A stretch of DNA of 36,688 nt from DASZHJ01 sp035581425 (GTDB taxonomy: Bacteria; Pseudomonadota; Alphaproteobacteria; ATCC43930; CGMCC-115725). Where the stretch lies: positions 1 to 36,688 of the forward strand of contig DATJVP010000018.1 in the NCBI GenBank assembly GCA_035581425.1, given 5' to 3'. Positions within the stretch are counted from its first letter, which is position 1. Each line of letters opens with the position of its first letter. The position numbers were made by a program, and so were the translations under genes. Of this stretch, positions 34,845 to 36,688 are shown piece after piece. The notes beneath the pieces are model-generated. The model saw only the letters and a program-made list of their open reading frames with translations, searched no databases and was not told the origin of the DNA.

Positions 34845-35138
34845 ATGCGCTCTCTCAAGATCCTGGTGGTGGTGATGGGCGTGATGCTCGTCGCGGGCCT
34901 CGCCGTGGTGATCGGCACGATCATCAACCGCGCGAGCCAGCGCCAGCCTTCAGCGGCGGCCGGTTTCGGGCACAGCTCGGTCGTGCTGCCGGCGGGCGCC
35001 CGCGTCGTGGAGATGCGCGAGGCGGGCGACCGGCTGATATTGCGTCTGGACCGCAGCAATGGCAGTCAGACGCTCCTGATTATCGATCTCACGACCGGGG
35101 CCGAGATCGGCACGATCGACCTCGAGCCCAAGCCCTAA
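34845..35138 (+). CDS. Small single-pass membrane protein, DUF6476-like
   Basis: 97 residues. An N-terminal hydrophobic helix (about 5-27, LKILVVVMGVMLVAGLAVVIGTII) is followed by a short Arg/Gln/Ser-rich linker. A beta-rich tail follows (VVLPAGARVVEMREAGDRLILRLDRSNGSQTLLIIDLTTGAEIGTIDL) that would be periplasmic or cytoplasmic depending on orientation. I recall small proteins of this shape next to rluD in alphaproteobacteria under the name DUF6476; no function is known. The ATG at 34845 was chosen because it begins the hydrophobic helix; the open frame upstream is antisense to rluD. Confidence 0.82.
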   Translation: MRSLKILVVVMGVMLVAGLAVVIGTIINRASQRQPSAAAGFGHSSVVLPAGARVVEMREAGDRLILRLDRSNGSQTLLIIDLTTGAEIGTIDLEPKP

Positions 35139-35163
35139 GACAGCAGACCGAGCGGAGGCCGCG

Positions 35164-36210
35164 ATGAACTTTCGGAGCGACAATGTGACGGGCGTGGCAC
35201 CGGAGATCATGGCCGCGCTTGCCGCAGCCAATGCCGGCGCCGTCACCTCCTACGGCGACGATCCCATCACCGAGCGCCTCGCCCGCCGCTTCTCCGAGCT
35301 CTTCGAGCGGGAGGTCGCGGTGTTCCCCGTGGCGACAGGCACGGCCGCCAACTCCTTGGCGCTCGCGACCATGGTGCCGCCTTATGGCGTGATCTACGGC
35401 CACAAAGACGCGCACATCCAGGTGGACGAGTGCGGCGCACCGGAATTCTTCAGCGGCGGCGCGAAGCTCCTGATGCTCGAGGGGACCGACGGGAAAATCT
35501 CCGCGGGCGACCTCGAGGCGGTGGTCGCCGTCGGCGGGAAGGGCGGGGTGCACCACGCCCAGCCCGCCGCGGTGAGCCTCACGCAGGCGACCGAGGCCGG
35601 CACGATCTATCGGGTCGAGGAAATCGGGGAGATCGCCGCGGTCTGCCGCCGCTACGGGCTCGGGCTTCATATGGACGGCTCGCGCTTCGCTAATGCGGTG
35701 GCGGCGCTCAACCGCTCGCCTGCGGAACTTACCTGGAAGGCTGGCGTCGACGCTCTCTCGTTCGGCGCCACCAAGAACGGTGCGCTCGCGGCAGAGGCGG
35801 TGGTGTTCTTCGACCCCGCCAAGGCCGCGGACTTCGCCTTCCGGCGGAAGCGCGGCGGACACCTTTTCTCGAAGATGCGCTTCCTCTCGGCGCAGCTCGA
35901 AGCCTATCTCGCGGGCGGCCTCTGGCTCAGGAACGCCCGGCACGCCAACGCAATGGCGGCGCGGCTCTCCGATGGGCTCGAGCGGCTCCCGGGCGCTCGG
36001 CTCCGCCATCCGACCGAGGCGAACGAGATCTTCGTTGAGCTTCCGGAGGCCATCATCCGCGGTCTCCTCGACGGCGGCTTCGAGTTCTATCGCTGGGGCG
36101 GCGAAGCTAGCGCCTGCGTGCGCCTCGTCACCGCCTTCAACACCGAGGCCGGAGCGGTGGAAGGGCTCCTGGCGGCTGCGCGGCGCCTCGCGGGCGGCGC
36201 AGGCGCCTGA
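35164..36210 (+). CDS. ltaE: Low-specificity L-threonine aldolase
   Basis: 348-residue PLP enzyme of the beta-eliminating lyase family that splits L-threonine or L-allo-threonine into glycine and acetaldehyde. Features are NFRSDNVTGVAPEIM at the N-terminus, ATGTAANSLAL (58-68) for cofactor binding, H80 in GHKDAHIQVDECGAPEFFSGG, D171 in HMDGSRFANA, and the Schiff-base lysine K204 in SFGATKNGALAAEAVVFF. GGAGG lies 6-10 nt before the ATG. It starts 25 bp after the DUF6476-like gene and may be co-transcribed. A strong hairpin covers its stop codon. Confidence 0.94.
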   Translation: MNFRSDNVTGVAPEIMAALAAANAGAVTSYGDDPITERLARRFSELFEREVAVFPVATGTAANSLALATMVPPYGVIYGHKDAHIQVDECGAPEFFSGGAKLLMLEGTDGKISAGDLEAVVAVGGKGGVHHAQPAAVSLTQATEAGTIYRVEEIGEIAAVCRRYGLGLHMDGSRFANAVAALNRSPAELTWKAGVDALSFGATKNGALAAEAVVFFDPAKAADFAFRRKRGGHLFSKMRFLSAQLEAYLAGGLWLRNARHANAMAARLSDGLERLPGARLRHPTEANEIFVELPEAIIRGLLDGGFEFYRWGGEASACVRLVTAFNTEAGAVEGLLAAARRLAGGAGA

Positions 36211-36220
36211 GGCGCCGCGC
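36197..36220 (+). terminator. GC-rich hairpin across the ltaE stop codon
   Basis: GCGC-A-GGCGCC-TGA-GGCGCC-GCGC: a stem of 10 base pairs with one bulged A and a TGA loop that is the stop codon itself. No T-run follows, so it is not a classic intrinsic terminator. It may mark the transcript end or block 3' exonucleases. Confidence 0.35.
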
Positions 36221-36481
36221 GGCCGGCGCTACGACTCGCTGGCGGTTCAGCGGTCGAGGAGCAGGTTTTGTCGGGTGAGCGGCGTCCGCCGGCAGTATCG
36301 CGTTTAATTTTCCTTAATTCCGAAATGGAGCCGTGCGAGCACCGCTCGCGCGCGGCGCGGCGATGCAAGAAACGCCCGTGGAATCGGTGTTTCCTGCGCC
36401 GATCATCGCGGCTCCGACACGCGCTCGAGCGCCCCGCGCGCGGCCGCGAGGAGGCGCTCCGAGCGATGTCTCGATGGCACA

Positions 36482-36501
36482 GGCGCAAAAATTTTTGCGC
36501 C
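36482..36501. repeat. Perfect 20-bp palindrome
   Basis: GGCGCAAAAATTTTTGCGCC reads the same on both strands. TGGC (left) and GCCA (right) flank it after three mismatched positions, extending the dyad to about 34 bp. It lies 161 bp before the ATG of the next gene. It could be an operator or a DNA-bending site; without a U-run outside the stem it is a poor terminator. Confidence 0.85.
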
Positions 36502-36517
36502 GAGGCCAAAGAATTAC

Positions 36518-36545
36518 TTGCATAGAAAGAATTTGCGCGTATCTA
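36518..36545 (+). promoter_or_regulatory. Putative promoter of the last gene, embedded in an inverted repeat
   Basis: TTGCAT (36518-36523), a 16-nt spacer and TATCTA (36540-36545), a moderate -35 and weak -10. The arms of the inverted repeat ACTTGCATAG/CTATGCACGT (9 of 10 complementary) cover both elements, which is the geometry expected for a repressor site. Consensus reading only. Confidence 0.3.
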
Positions 36546-36662
36546 TGCACGTCGCGACGCAATTCGCACGTGCCTATGGCCCATCGTGGTTATGCAACGA
36601 CGTAACGCGTCCTTTTTGGCAGAACCGGTCATCGTGGACCGGGTCCCGAGAGGGAGGTCGAT

Positions 36663-36688
36663 ATGGTTGCAATCCGACGCAGGGCCGC
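36663..36688 (+). CDS. Start of an unidentified gene, cut by window edge
   Basis: ATG at 36663 with AGGGAGG (36651-36657) 5 nt upstream, the strongest ribosome binding site in this region. Only eight full codons are visible (MVAIRRRA), too few to identify a family. The long, structured upstream region suggests a regulated gene. Confidence 0.55.

Larger units (their letters stand above)
36221..36662. other. Noncoding control region upstream of the last gene
   Basis: About 440 bp with no convincing gene: short open frames on both strands give Arg/Ala/Pro-rich peptides with no family resemblance. The second half is clearly AT-richer than the window average and carries several inverted repeats: TTAA-N6-TTAA (36304-36317), a perfect 20-bp palindrome (36482-36501), an imperfect inverted repeat 36516-36525/36543-36552, the short palindromes CGTCGCGACG (36550-36559) and GCACGTGC (36566-36573), and a hairpin 36625-36642. 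It is probably the promoter and leader of the gene starting at 36663. Confidence 0.55.

Noticed and set aside
36333..36605. 90-codon plus-strand open frame in the last intergenic region
   Set aside because: Competing frames on both strands, no Shine-Dalgarno, no family pattern, and it runs through palindromic control-like DNA.

Overview
This is a gene-dense, high-GC stretch of chromosome from an alphaproteobacterium. It holds housekeeping genes rather than a mobile or accessory island. The assignment rests on alphaproteobacterial gene pairs (rluD-rpoH, the tyrS/anmK divergent pair, rne with mrcA-prfB), on an RNase E with a long acidic insertion in its S1 domain and a C-terminal GWW motif, and on a complete RpoH with its QKKLFFNLR box. 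No tRNA, rRNA, CRISPR array, transposase, integrase or phage gene was seen. The genus cannot be read from the window.

Layout. 1-8.7 kb: an acyl-CoA dehydrogenase (cut by the window edge), a pirin, an FAD-linked D-2-hydroxyacid dehydrogenase, then a minus-strand run coxL-like/cysQ/tsaC joined by 4-bp overlaps, and a divergent SRAP (YedK/HMCES) gene. 8.7-12.1 kb: a periplasmic pair (DsbA-like oxidoreductase and M48/TPR protease BepA-like) and a divergent class I aminotransferase. 12.1-20.3 kb: RNase E with a long upstream region, penicillin-binding protein 1A, release factor 2 with an intact programmed frameshift, and a DehI-fold protein. 20.2-29.1 kb: a ferritin-like DUF455 protein, Bcp peroxiredoxin, GlnE, a large AsmA/YhdP-like protein fitted between its neighbours with no intergenic DNA, and TyrRS. 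29.1-32.8 kb: AnmK, then a two-gene unit made of a membrane-anchored pseudokinase and a small membrane protein, both functionally undescribed as far as I know. 32.8-36.2 kb: RpoH, RluD, a small DUF6476-like membrane protein and an L-threonine aldolase. 36.2-36.69 kb: an AT-richer noncoding stretch with several inverted repeats, ending at the first codons of another gene.

How the genes fit together. Several serve the cell envelope (mrcA, anmK, bepA-like, dsbA-like, asmA-like). Others serve translation and RNA turnover (prfB, tyrS, rluD, tsaC, rne), stress responses (rpoH, bcp, SRAP) and nitrogen control (glnE). The strongest candidates for something undescribed are the pseudokinase/membrane-protein pair at 30306-32828 and the structured control region at 36304-36662. 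The prfB frameshift site is the clearest recoding signal.
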